A DNA stretch of 64,000 nucleotides from Verpa conica (taxonomy: Eukaryota > Ascomycota > Pezizomycetes > Pezizales > Morchellaceae): NCBI GenBank assembly GCA_033030425.1, contig JAUFSD010000002.1, forward strand, positions 3,162,001-3,226,000. The letters are read 5' to 3'. How positions within the stretch are numbered: the stretch's first letter is position 1; each line of letters opens with the position of its first letter. Positions 21,951 to 32,638 of the stretch are shown here, in pieces. The notes beneath the pieces are model-generated. The model worked only from the letters and a program-made list of their open reading frames with translations, was not told the origin of the DNA and ran no database searches. A program made the translations under genes and the position numbers.

Positions 21951-24338
21951 ATGCTGTTATCCACTCTTTTAGCCTTAGTAGGCTCTGCCTCAGTTACCCT
22001 CGCTTTACCAGGGCCACAAGGCGGCAAAGATTCAGGGAGAGCAGCCCCTACCGCCTACCCGGGTGGAAATGGCTTCTCCTATGAAGGTTGTTATGCCGAG
22101 CCCCAAGGCTCTAGGGCCTTAGGGAAATTGTTTACGGATGATCGCATGACGGTTGAGAAGTGTCTGTCTCTTTGCGGAGCGAAGTATGATTATGCTTTGC
22201 TGGAGTACCGCAGGTAAGGTTCCTATCACTAGATAATTTGTAACGAGTACTCATTGACCCTTTCTTCTCCGGTTTAGTGAATGTTGGTGTGGTAATGTAC
22301 TCAACCCGAAGGCTCGGAAGGTCTCCGCATATGAGTGCGGTATGGCATGTGCCGGAAATAATAAACAGTTATGCGGAGATGACTGGAGGTGACTAGGATA
22401 ATCCAAATCCCTACTATTTTTATTAGTAGCTAACTTTCTCGAAAGGGGTAATCTGTATAAACGACAAAAAACTTCACCTACAAGCTCTGTATCTGGCCAA
22501 GGGATCTCTACATGCAGTGCAGTAACTATCACTGTTCCAAGTAAGTAGTATTAATTGATTTATCGATTTCATATACTGATATTTTATGCAGCTACAATCG
22601 TTGGACCAGGCCCTACCGTTACTCGCCCGGGTAAAGTCACTACAATAACTGCTCGAGGGCAAGGACAGGTTGTTACTGTAACTAACCCCAGTAAGTAACC
22701 ATGATGCATTGTGATTTTTGAACCTTTTTCTTATATTTTATAGCTACTGTTACTATTCCTGGGGCGGGAGAAGTGACTACCGTGACTATTCCTGGTGCGG
22801 GGGAAGTGATTACTGTGACTGTCCCTGGTGCGGGGGAAGTGACTACCGTGACTGTTCCTGGTGCAGACAAAACTAGTACTTTGACTATTCCTGGTGCTGG
22901 TGAAGTTACAACTGTTACAGTCCCGACAACTGTCACTCTTGCAGGAGAAGCAGATGCTACAACTATTACTGTTCCGACTACGGTTACTCTCCCAGGTGAA
23001 GGAGAGGTTATAACTGTTACAGTCCCGACAACTGTCACTCTTGCAGGAGAAGCAGATGCTACAACTATTACTGTTCCGACTACGGTTACTCTCCCAGGTG
23101 AAGGAGAGGTTATAACTGTTACAGTCCCGACAACTGTCACTCTCCCAGGTGAAGCAGATGCTACAACCGTTACTGTTCCGACTACGGTTACTCTTCCAGG
23201 TGAAGGAGAAGTTATAACTGTTACGATCCCGACTACGGTTACTCTCCCAGGTGAAGCAGAGTCTACGACTATTACTGAGTCTACGACTGTTACTGAGCCT
23301 ACGACTGTTACTGTCTCAAGTATGTTCTCAATAAGTTTTTGATAACTTGGTACTAACTATTAATGGTAGCTACTCTCACCATTCCAGGCGCTGGAGAGGT
23401 TACGACTGTCACTGAAGCAGATGTTACGACCATTACTGTTCCAACCACTGTTACTCTCCCTGGTGAAACTGAGTCTACGACTGTTACTGGGTCTACGACT
23501 GTTACTGAGTCTACGACTATTACTGACCCTACGACTGTTACTGAACCTACGACTGTTACTGTCTCAAGTATGTTCCTGATAGCTTCTTGACAGCTTGATG
23601 CTAACTATCAATTGTAGCTACTCTCACCATTCCAGGCGCTGGAGAGGTTACGACTGTGACTGAAGCAGATGTTACGACCATTACTGTTCCAACTACTGTT
23701 ACTCTCCCAGGTGAAGCAGAGTTTACAACAGTTACTGTTCCAACTACTGTCACACTCCCAGGCGAAGGAGAGGTTATAACTGTCACTGTTCCGACTACTG
23801 TTACCCTCCCAGGTGAAACTGAGGCTACGACTGTCACTGTTCCGACCACTGTCACACTCCCAGGTGAAGGAGAGGTTATAACTGTCACGGTCCCCACTAC
23901 TGTCACTGAAGCTGAGGCTACGACCGTCACGGTCCCAACTACTGTTACTCTCCCAGGTGAAGCAGAGGTTATAACTGTCACGGTCCCGACTACTGTTACT
24001 CTCCCAGGTGAAGCAGAGGCTACGACTATTACCGTCCCAAGTATGCTCCCAATAATCTCTTAGCAACTTAATCATGCTAATTATTAATAATAGCTACCCT
24101 CACAATTCCAGGAGCTGGTGAGGTTACGACTATCACAGTCCCGACTACTGTCACTCTCCCAGGTGAAGCAGAGGTTACAACAATTACTATTCCGACTACT
24201 GTCACTCTCCCAGGTGAAGCAGAGGTTATAACTGTCACGGTCCCGACTACTGTCACTATCCCAGGCGAAGATGTTATAACTGTCTCGATCCCGACTACTG
24301 TCACTATCCCAGGTAAAGCTGAGTGTTCGACTGTATAG
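21951..24338 (+). CDS. Secreted WSC-domain protein with a long Thr/Val-rich repeat region
   Basis: Eight exons: 21951-22213, 22278-22388, 22446-22540, 22592-22690, 22744-23319, 23370-23567, 23618-24040 and 24094-24338, giving 669 residues. A signal peptide (about 1-19) is followed by one WSC domain (about 45-128) with the expected cysteines (EGCYAE, KCLSLCG, ECWCGN, ECGMACAG, LCG) ending in GNLYKRQ. WSC domains bind carbohydrate or act in wall sensing. The rest is built from about 17-residue units like PTTVTLPGEAEVTTVTV, predicted beta-rich and heavily O-glycosylated, as in fungal adhesins. Exons 4 to 7 all begin and end in phase 1, so they can be gained or lost without a frameshift. I see no C-terminal membrane or GPI signal; the end is GKAECSTV. 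Its role on the wall or in the matrix is inferred. Confidence 0.85.
22911..23216 (+). repeat. 102-bp tandem repeat inside exon 5
   Basis: Three consecutive 102-base units start at 22911, 23013 and 23115. The first two are nearly identical and the third has diverged. Each unit codes for two 17-residue Thr/Val repeats. Near identity at DNA level suggests recent unequal crossing-over. Confidence 0.85.
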
Positions 24339-25460
24339 GCGTTATAGTTTTGGGGGGGTTGGTTGAGGGTCATATTGTATCTCGGGCACTCCGAGTTCTC
24401 TTTTTGTATCACAGCTAGGTTTACGACGCTCTAGGATCAAATTTTGGTAATTTTATATACACTCTATAATCATTAATTAAGATTTACCAATAAATTGAAG
24501 GAGTTCACTACTCATAATATATCACTCACACAATTATGTCCTCCGCAGGTTTGTATAAAGATCACTTTGCAGTGTGTTACAGTATAATATATAATGAAAG
24601 GTGAAAGGGAGCTATTTCTAGATTTACTTCATAGCCTGCTGTCAGTTCTCACATATCCTATAACAGTACATTAGTAAAGATGTCATAGGATGGTTATAAG
24701 TTACTAGGATGTTGCATCTATAAGTATTCTCCCATTTGTGCCAAGGTTATTTAGCTGTATGTATAGGGGTCCAAAGACCAAGGGTTTACAACTTACTACT
24801 AGTATACCAAGACTTGGGGGCATAAGGAAGTGGGGGTATTTATAACAGCTCGTTGGAACTGGGGGGACCATTAGTAGCTAGAATAAAAGAAGGGCTGGTA
24901 CGTACTTAAGTATTTTGTACTACTTCGCTCCAACGCGATAAAAACCAAGTTTGGTACTGGAAATACTCAATCTCACCCTAAGTATAGAGGTAGAATGGGA
25001 TATAGAGCTAGCGGTTGGTGTTAAATACGCGTCACCAAGCCCTAACCCTTAGTCGCAACACCCACTGAGCCACATTTGGTGTTATCAGATTGCCAAATAA
25101 CGCCACATGGTCTACTAGTTAAGTAGGAGCGTTATTTCTCTACTGAATTATAGCCACAATACACCTCAGAATGCCCTGAACGAAGTGCCCTGAACGAAGT
25201 GAAAGGGTTATGGGGTGCAAGGCCTAGCGGGTTTCTGATTGGTTGCTTCGTGAAGGGCATGCGACGCCCCACTGGCCAAAGATCTCTTGGGCGCTGGCGG
25301 GCGTCGTCTCCAGTATAGAGGTCAGTGTGTGGCTCATATGCAGAGGGCACGAAAATCACCCGATTGGCTGAAGTATTCATTGGGCACTAGCCACTACTAG
25401 TGACGATCACCCCTCAACCACAGGCCTCGGGCGTGATTCTCACTTATAACCTTCATCACC
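24339..25460. other. Intergenic region with LTR-like debris
   Basis: No gene. A 14-base tandem duplication (TGCCCTGAACGAAG, twice) lies at about 25173-25200. The denser GC-rich stretch 25020-25420 differs from its AT-rich surroundings and may be an old repeat remnant. Confidence 0.4.
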
Positions 25461-26861
25461 ATGGCGTCCTATTCAGCAGATAACAGGAAGACAGTATTAA
25501 TCACTGGGTATGTGCAGTTGATCTTACCACTGCAATTGCATAAAGCTTAGACGATTCCAAATGGAGCTAACAAACACTTCTCAGTGCTGGGGTTGGCGGT
25601 ATCGGGGGAGAATTGGCAAAGGAATTCCATGCGAAAGGTATCGTCTAACTACTCTCTAGCTATGTTTAAATTACGCTGACGTCTCGCTCAATAGGGTTTC
25701 GTGTCTTCGCCACAGCACGCAGGCTTGAAGTCGTCCAAGAGCTACATGACACCCTCGGCATCGAAACGATTCAGCTTGATGTTACGAACACGGAGAATAT
25801 CCGTAAAGTCCGGGACGAAGTTTCTTTAAGGACCGGCGGGAAACTAGATGTTCTCGTGAATAATGCGTTGGTATCCCTAAGGCTGAAAGGCCAAAGCCAC
25901 TCTCCTAGTCTAGTTTTACTAACAGATACTGAGGAATAGTGGCTATGGGCGCACCGCACCAGCCACCGACCTCGAGATCGATACGGTTGTAAAAGATATG
26001 TTTGAAATCAACGTTTTTGCCGTTATGCGTATGGTACAAGAGTTTGTGCACTTGTTGATAGCGGCAGAAGGAACAATCGTCAACATTGGTTCAATTGCAG
26101 CCATTATGCCCTTCGCATTTGGATCGGGTTATAATGCAAGTAAAGGTGCTTTACACAGTTATGGAGACACTCTGAGGGTTGAATTAGCACCCTTTAAGTA
26201 AGTTCTTGGCTGGATTGTGCTTTTTGAAAGACCTTTACTAAGCTAGCACAGTGTTAAAGTCATGACCGTATACCTCCCCTCATCACCTTTGGTTATATCT
26301 TTGTTGAACTTACATTCTCCTTATAATGAGTAGATGGTCACTGGTGGTGTCAAGTCGAACATCGCTAGGCACTCCCTTGCAAATAAGGGCCTCCCTCCAA
26401 GTTTGTGGTTTCATCTAGAACTTATCAACCATTGAGCTAATCTCTTTACAGATTCTCTCTACCTACCCATCCTCTCACACTTCGAGGCCCGTGGCGGTAG
26501 ATCTCAAGGCTCGTACCTCTGCCCTCTCATTCAAGGCCAAGAACTAACTGGAATCAACAGTCGGCGCACAAGCGACAGATGAATATGCTCGCGCGGTGGT
26601 AAGACAAGTCATGAAACCAGACTGGCTGAAGCCCATTTGGTTCTGGCAGGGAAATTTTGCAAAATGGGCATGGTTCATAAACACCTTCCTCTGGAAGGGA
26701 GCTTTTGTAAATCTAAAATTTTCCTTACCATTTTGATTGACTTACATTGTGGGCTTGAAGCTAACTATATGACTATGTAGGACTACGGGATGAGACTTAA
26801 ATTTGGGCTGCTGGAATTACAGCAGAAATGGTCAAGAGAGAAAGCGGAGAAGAAAAGCTAG
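25461..26861 (+). CDS. Short-chain dehydrogenase/reductase, AYR1-like (1-acyl-DHAP reductase type)
   Basis: A NAD(P)H-dependent oxidoreductase. Its nearest known type reduces 1-acyldihydroxyacetone phosphate in lipid synthesis, but a tailoring role for a neighbouring pathway is possible. Nine exons: 25461-25507, 25585-25637, 25695-25866, 25940-26197, 26252-26267, 26334-26400, 26452-26496, 26561-26706 and 26781-26861, giving 294 residues. The cofactor motif TGAGVGGIG is at 15-23 and NNAGYGRTAPATD at about 89-101. Catalytic Ser142, Tyr155 and Lys159 lie in GSIAA and YNASK. TGGVKSNIA is typical of AYR1 relatives. The junction 25866/25940 uses the donor GC|GTTGGT, the only site that gives NNAGYG. 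Exon 5 is a 16-base microexon. The C-terminal aromatic segment (WFWQGNFAKWAWFINTFLW) could sit on a membrane. Its 3' end faces the RTA1 gene 270 bases away. Confidence 0.87.
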
Positions 26862-27130
26862 AAGCTAGAGATTATTCTAGCACATGTACTGCGAATGGTG
26901 TAAATGAGAGTTTAATGAGGAAAATCATATCATTTAACTTCAAGCATAATTAACTCTCCCTGTATCACGATGTCTAGGTCGGATGCTACCGCACCCAGAG
27001 GACTCGACCCATATTAAAGCAAAGACAAAAAGACAAGCCCTATAGAAAAAAGTTCATAAAAGAGAAGCGCCTAAACAAAAGAAATAATTTTACTACTGCC
27101 TAACTCCTGCTTACATTCTCGCGTAGATAG

Positions 27131-28441
27131 TTAATTCCGAGTCTCCAGCAGCTCATGGCTCCTAACACCACGAGCCTCAACATCCTTCATAACAGTCTTG
27201 CGGAGTCCAACGTTGGGAAGATAATTTCCGGGGTGAACTACGGTAAAAAGAATAAGGACACCTAGGGGAGAATAGGTCAGATCTATGCTTTGAGGTACCA
27301 TATTCGAGATAGAAGGTAAAACTCACTTAGAATGAGGAGAGAGTCAAAGACCCAGAAGGTCCATTCGTGGGTGCTGATATATCCGTCCCTTCCACCAGAA
27401 AATTCAATCATACGATAGATAGAACGAATCTAGCAATTATATAGTTAGTATCTAAAAAAGATTACGAGAAGACAACTAAGGGATCTTGGGACCTACCAAA
27501 ATGATCACACAAGCTCCATTGATCGCATACAGGAGCTGCAACCAGTTCCCTGCCGGCCAGCTCTCCTTGAACTTCCTCGACACGAAAATAAATCTTGCCG
27601 CTACAAAAGAGAAGAACCCGAAACAGACCAACTGAACAGCGAGACCAATCTCGACAATATGACTACCTTTTTTTGCGCGGTCGAAGTCTGTGATATCGGC
27701 GCTGGCAATGACGGAGGCTCCGACCAGCTGGATACCGAAGGAGAGGATGTCGAAGCCTACGAATGTCGGTGTGATGAAGCGTGCAGGGACCCAGAGGGAG
27801 CGGAAATTGCGATAGCTTTCTGGGGTCACCCAGAAGATTATACGGCCCTGGAATAGTGGGTTAGTGGGTTTCGGACAGTAAATGGGGTAAAGGTAAGATT
27901 ACCATTGCCATGTAGCAAGCTGCTGCCATGCTGTATTGTTCGAAGTGGGTTAGTATTTATTGGATAGGACCGATGCGATTTTTTTATGAGGACCTACATT
28001 CCGGGAGCAAGACTTTATAACTTGTTAGACGGTACAAATATCATTTGAGGGCGAGAAGAAACTTACATAATCATAGTAAGTTGTACGATAAACATATCCT
28101 TATTCGAGTAGAACTTTGATGACGGCGCACGAGCAATGTATCCAACTGCCTCCACTTAGGAGCACCCAGCTACGTTAATATCAAACACCGGAAAATAGTG
28201 GATATTATTACTTACTAGTCGCCCCAAGAACTAAAGGCCACCAAAACCATGATCGTTTCTGGAAAAATTGAAATAATGTGATACATCCAACAATGCCAAA
28301 CAGAATAGCACCGACAATCGATGTTGGAAAAGAAGGATCATAATGGTACCAGTTTATGGTGATATCTACTTTAGGTTAGAGGATAAAAGTCTGTATCTTG
28401 GCGTTCAATGGTATTTACGTACGTGGTACTGTGGCACTCAT
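27131..28441 (-). CDS. RTA1-family seven-helix membrane protein
   Basis: Fungal RTA1-like proteins are multi-pass membrane proteins linked to lipid translocation and to resistance against toxic compounds such as aminocholesterols. Seven exons (28441-28423, 28365-28216, 28154-28067, 27930-27903, 27847-27497, 27429-27327 and 27261-27131) give 289 residues, the normal length. Family marks are the N-terminal YHYDPSFPTSIVGAILFGI, EAVGYIAR, the TPTFVGFDILSFGIQLVGA helix, and the C-terminal IRSIYRMIEFSGG...HEWTFWVFDSLL...HPGNYLP. Seven hydrophobic segments can be placed. It lies between the reductase gene and the Zn2Cys6 regulator, with which it shares an 800-base divergent promoter region. A role in self-protection or export for the isocyanide pathway is inference. 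Confidence 0.92.
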
Positions 28442-29240
28442 CGTGAGTAACGTTCAAATTAGAAATATTTAAAGTTGATGGGAAAAGACAAGGAAGCTAC
28501 AGCTGGTAGAATTTTCCGATAGCGGGCCGATAGCTCTTATATCATGTCTAGAGAGTTCCAAGGCTATGGTGTTGACTCGGCACTCGGCGACCTTTTGCCG
28601 GTCAGGGCCACCGACCGCCGAACTACGGTAGTACAACAGACCCCCTAACTTCAAACATGGAGTGGCTATACAGGCCGTGCAAATACGTAGGCCTACATAA
28701 AGGGAGATAATTTCGGCTCTGCTTGGGATAAGCCTTGGGAAAATAGGCGAAGACCAAGCGAGTTGGAGCAAAGCTGAATTTCCCGTTGCACCCTTTTTCT
28801 CTTATCCTCGCAGCCTGATTGATGCTTGGCCTATCGCTTCTGCAGCCTCACGGGAGTGCTCCGTGAAGTCTCAACTGTGACTGTTGCCCTGAGTTATTTT
28901 TAAGGATTTTAAGGTGAGATACCTTTCGAGGATAGGAAAGGCGGCACTGCTGACTCGTTAGATCTGCACTCTAAGGGTTATTTGTGTATAATTTCCTGAG
29001 TACAGTACAGTACAGTACTCTATTCTATTATATGTATTGTATATATACATGCACTGTTGTATTGCACTAGTAAACATATTCGCCCTCTGACCCAGAGCTG
29101 CTGCGCCTGCTTAGTAATCACAACCGCGATATCATCTCCTTGTCATAGCTCCTGCGGTCGCCGTCCCGATCCCGTCGTGGCAGTTGTAAAAGCCAAAGTA
29201 GAAGCAATGCATACACTCTCCATTCTCGAGACATCAGATA
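28442..29240. promoter_or_regulatory. Divergent promoter region of the RTA1 gene and the Zn2Cys6 regulator
   Basis: Eight hundred bases between two divergent ATGs. It contains a CGG-like stretch (GGTCAGGGCCACCGACCGCCG near 28600-28620), of the sort bound by Zn2Cys6 proteins, and a tandem AGTAC repeat near 28999-29018. A specific operator cannot be proven by eye. Confidence 0.4.
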
Positions 29241-31434
29241 ATGGACTATGACCATCTTTCTCCCACCGGCTCACGCTCCCCGTTGGCCTCGTCGAACTCT
29301 TCATGTCTGGACCCTAACCCTGCACCAACAGAAGCCCGTGGTTACAGCAGCCTGAGGCCTACCAGAGCTTGCGAATACTGCCGTCTACACAAAGTGCGTT
29401 GCGATATTGACCCACGAGACCCATCGCGGCCATGTGGACGGTGCCTCAAGGCCAGCAGAGATTGCGTCAGCACAGATCATTCAAGGAAGCGGAGGAAAAC
29501 AACGGATTCCCGGGTCCTTGAGTTGGAGAAAAAGGTTGAAAGGCTTACTTCCCGGCTTGACGTACTTGAACAGAAAGGTGATGCTGGTGGTGGTGGTGAT
29601 GGTAATAAGAAAGTCGAGTTAGAACATGGGCCAGCATCTGGGGAGAGCAAAAGCACCCCTCGTGAACCGCTTACTCTACTTGTGCACCCACCAGCTGTTA
29701 CCAAAAAAGATGTGATAGATCTTGGGATTCTTGATGTCGAACTAGCAGGCCGCATATTCCAACATTTTGTCACGGAATTCACCCCCACCTTTCCTGGGGT
29801 TGCATTCCCTCCTAATACCTCGTCATCAGATATTCGGCGGCAGAAGCCTACACTGTTCCTGGCCATCTTGGTTGCTGCTTCGGGGGCATTTGACACCACA
29901 CTACAACGTACCCTTCGAGAGGAATTGCTGGAAAACTTTTGTGACCAGATCCTACGTCGTGGGGTGAAGTCTCTGGATATCCTGCAGGCGCTTACTGTAT
30001 CGGTCCTATGGTACTACCCTCCAGAGAATATCGGCGGAAACAATGTTGGCCAGTACATACATATGGCTGCATCCATAGCGACTGATATCGCAATTACGAG
30101 GAGCAGTGCGAGGAGGGTTTGGCCAGGCGCAGGTGCAGAGGCGGCCGCGAAAATAGACCAGAACTTGACCGAGAATTTCCCGGCTGGAGCATCATGGAGG
30201 TTTATGATATGGGGTGCCAATCCTGATTCATCGCTTCCGGAATGTAGAAGAGCACTACTATGCTGCTACTTCTTATGCGAGAAGTTTGTTCTCTCCTTGC
30301 TCACCCTCAGATCATAAAAGTCTCTAAGCTGATACTTGTTGAAGTATGTCCCGGCTTCTACGGCGCCCTTCTATGTTTCCGTTTACTCGTTACATGGCGG
30401 AGTGTGTAGAATTCTTCGAAACCTCCAACGAACCTGGCGTCTTGAATTCTGACAGGGAGTTTATGGAGTGGGTCAATATCTTGCGCATTTCTGAAGAGTT
30501 TGCGGCAGCTTTGGGTTCTAGCTGGACTAGGGGGGAAACAAATATGAGCGAGGTTCGCAAACAGGCCATCCTAGAGGAGTTCTTAGAGCGATTAAGAATA
30601 TGGCGGCAAAGAACCCAAACCACAGGCCTCATGACACCTGCATTGGGTTTATACTACCAGTGTGTCACAAAGCATATGTATGACCTAGTCCTACACTCTG
30701 AACATATCATGGATGACTTCCGTGGCTTCCGGCCCAATGTCTTCGAAACATTAGTTGTAAATCAACCAGAAACTGGTACACCACAACACACAGATTTCTA
30801 CATTGATTCCTTGAGGATGTGCCTAAGTTCCGTCCATTCGTCCCTCGATACCTTCCTCGAACTCCCATCAACATTTGCCAGTTCCCTACCTGCTCTCTTT
30901 TACATTGAGATGGGTTATGCTATCGGTCTACTGGCGAAAATATTATTTACCGTTATTCTATCGAAACCGGCGAGCCGGATACTGAAAGTACCTCAAGTCA
31001 AGTTCGGCGACTACATTGAACGCGTTATCCCCTTCCTAGTCACTATCATGGAGCAGAGTAAGCGCTACACGGCGGAGAGACTACGATATATCCTAGTCGG
31101 ACTGAAGAGCTGGGTCGACAAGAACAAGCAAAGAGTCATTGAGCTGCTTGCGCTTTCAATCAAAGGGTCTGCATCCGAACAGCCTAGTACTACCACCACT
31201 TTCGTACCTGCATCACCAATGCCCCAGACATTTACACCACTCTCGCAGCCTGGAACAAATGCAACTCCCCAGGCATTTGGTAATTATCCTGACGCAAACC
31301 CTGAAGAAGGGGGGTTTCCTGGGCTTGGCTTTCAGGATATAGACTTTGGGGATCAGATGATATGGGATAATTTTCCGCTGTCAGAGTTTATGCAGCTAGA
31401 TGGGGTACAAGATGTGTATCTGCCATGGGGATAG
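29241..31434 (+). CDS. Zn2Cys6 fungal transcription factor
   Basis: A nuclear DNA-binding regulator, likely cluster-specific. Exons 29241-30283 and 30345-31434 give 710 residues. The binuclear zinc cluster is complete: Cys44, 47, 54, 65, 68 and 75 in ACEYCRLHKVRC...PCGRCLKASRDC. A basic linker (SRKRRKTT) and a short coiled coil (LELEKKVERLTSRLDVLEQK) for dimerisation follow. The middle region with SLPECRRALLCCYFLCENMS and RRPSMFPFTRYMAEC is the fungal-specific transcription factor domain; the 61-base intron removal restores it. The C-terminus is Pro/Gln/Gly-rich and acidic, like an activation domain. It lies between the RTA1 gene and the isocyanide synthase and converges with the latter. Control of those neighbours is inferred from position. 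Confidence 0.93.
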
Positions 31435-32638
31435 TTTACTAGAATTAGTGTAACAAATTACACTCCTTATATATTAGACTACTTAGAAACAACCTTCCCG
31501 CTTCATCCTAGGTTCATGGCTTATAGCTCAAATAGAAAAATTGCAGGCACCTTGAAAAATATCGAAAGCTGGGGTCCTAGCTTAATCTCATTCTTATCGA
31601 GGATAATCGTCTCAATGTGTTATGATAACACTTCTCATACTTTCTTTTTTAAATATAATTCTTTTTGACCTATCAAGGCCGTTATACTAGGATTGAATAG
31701 TACCCCATATTAATTAAGCTAATATGAAGTTTCTACCCTACAGCATGTAAAAAGCTACACTCATGCATCTAAGTGTAAGTCTAGCTACATAGCTAAATTC
31801 ACACCCTTCTCGGCAGTTCAACAGATCGTGGAACAGCCTACTTGATTTCGAGAAGCACTCTGCAATTTAATCAATGACTCATTATTTCCCTCAGTGCACC
31901 AAAAAGTGCACAATTGGGGGGGGTGTGATGGGGTACTGTATATAGAAACAACAACACCTTTTTTTTCTTTTTTTTTCCAAAGTGCACAAATAGGCCGAAG
32001 TGGCTGTGATATTCAACTTTCGAATTTGTTACTATTTATGATTTAGTTCTAGGAATCTTAGATATTTGTTTTACGGAAATTTGAGAATGAATCCTCTGTA
32101 ATAGGGTACGGTGTATGTATATGTGTTGAGAAGGTGCTAATAGAAGGACCGGAGGTCCCTGGAAGCGGGGTATATAAAGTTGTCCCCCTCCCCTCTCCCA
32201 AGAGAATCAACCAAGCGAACTCCCTATACTCAACCCCTACGCTCGATCTACTCTATACTCCAACAGGAACTCTTCACGTAGCGTAAGTAATTAGTCAAGG
32301 TTCAAATTCTTAAAAAAAAACGTAACCCTAAAAAAAAGATGTAACGTATTTCACTATGGCTTGTGTGTCAAGATTTACCCGTGAGCCTTGCTAGGTTGTC
32401 TACTCAGTGAAACATTTATACTACGTGCATAATGAAATTTCTTTTGAGGTTTTAAAGGCCACCTACCACATACAGTGTCAACCAAGGCTGGTTATGCCCA
32501 TTATACTTATAGTAATAGAACTTGTCATTATCATCATGAACGGTTTCATTGTGATGCACTAGTACATGATGAAAATTTTCATATAATTTTAAAACAAATA
32601 GCTAGAAACACCAGGTGCCCTGTGTATAGAAACAGGGG
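31435..32638. other. Intergenic region containing an orphan promoter-like segment
   Basis: Between the convergent ends of the regulator and the isocyanide synthase gene. No coding region is recognised, but 32171-32290 looks like a TATA promoter with a leader exon (see the separate entry). Confidence 0.5.
32171..32285 (+). promoter_or_regulatory. Orphan TATA promoter and leader-like sequence
   Basis: TATATAAAG at 32171-32179 is followed by a C/A/T-rich, G-poor leader and then a good splice donor (GC|GTAAGTAA near 32283). No open frame follows. It could drive a non-coding RNA, possibly antisense to the 3' end of the isocyanide synthase gene, or be the relic of a lost gene. Confidence 0.35.

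Noticed and set aside
22744..24338. CRISPR-like regular repeats
   Set aside because: The repeats are coding tandem repeats of a eukaryotic secreted protein without unique spacers; CRISPR arrays are prokaryotic.
22682..24412. Long open frames on the minus strand across the WSC repeat gene
   Set aside because: They mirror the Thr/Val repeat on the other strand (VTVVGTV units). They arise from repeat codon usage and cross the true introns without splice signals.
25860..25945. Frameshift in the short-chain reductase
   Set aside because: The obvious donor (TTG|GTATCC) gives a frame break, but the upstream donor GC|GTTGGT with acceptor AATAG restores NNAGYG exactly, so the gene looks intact.
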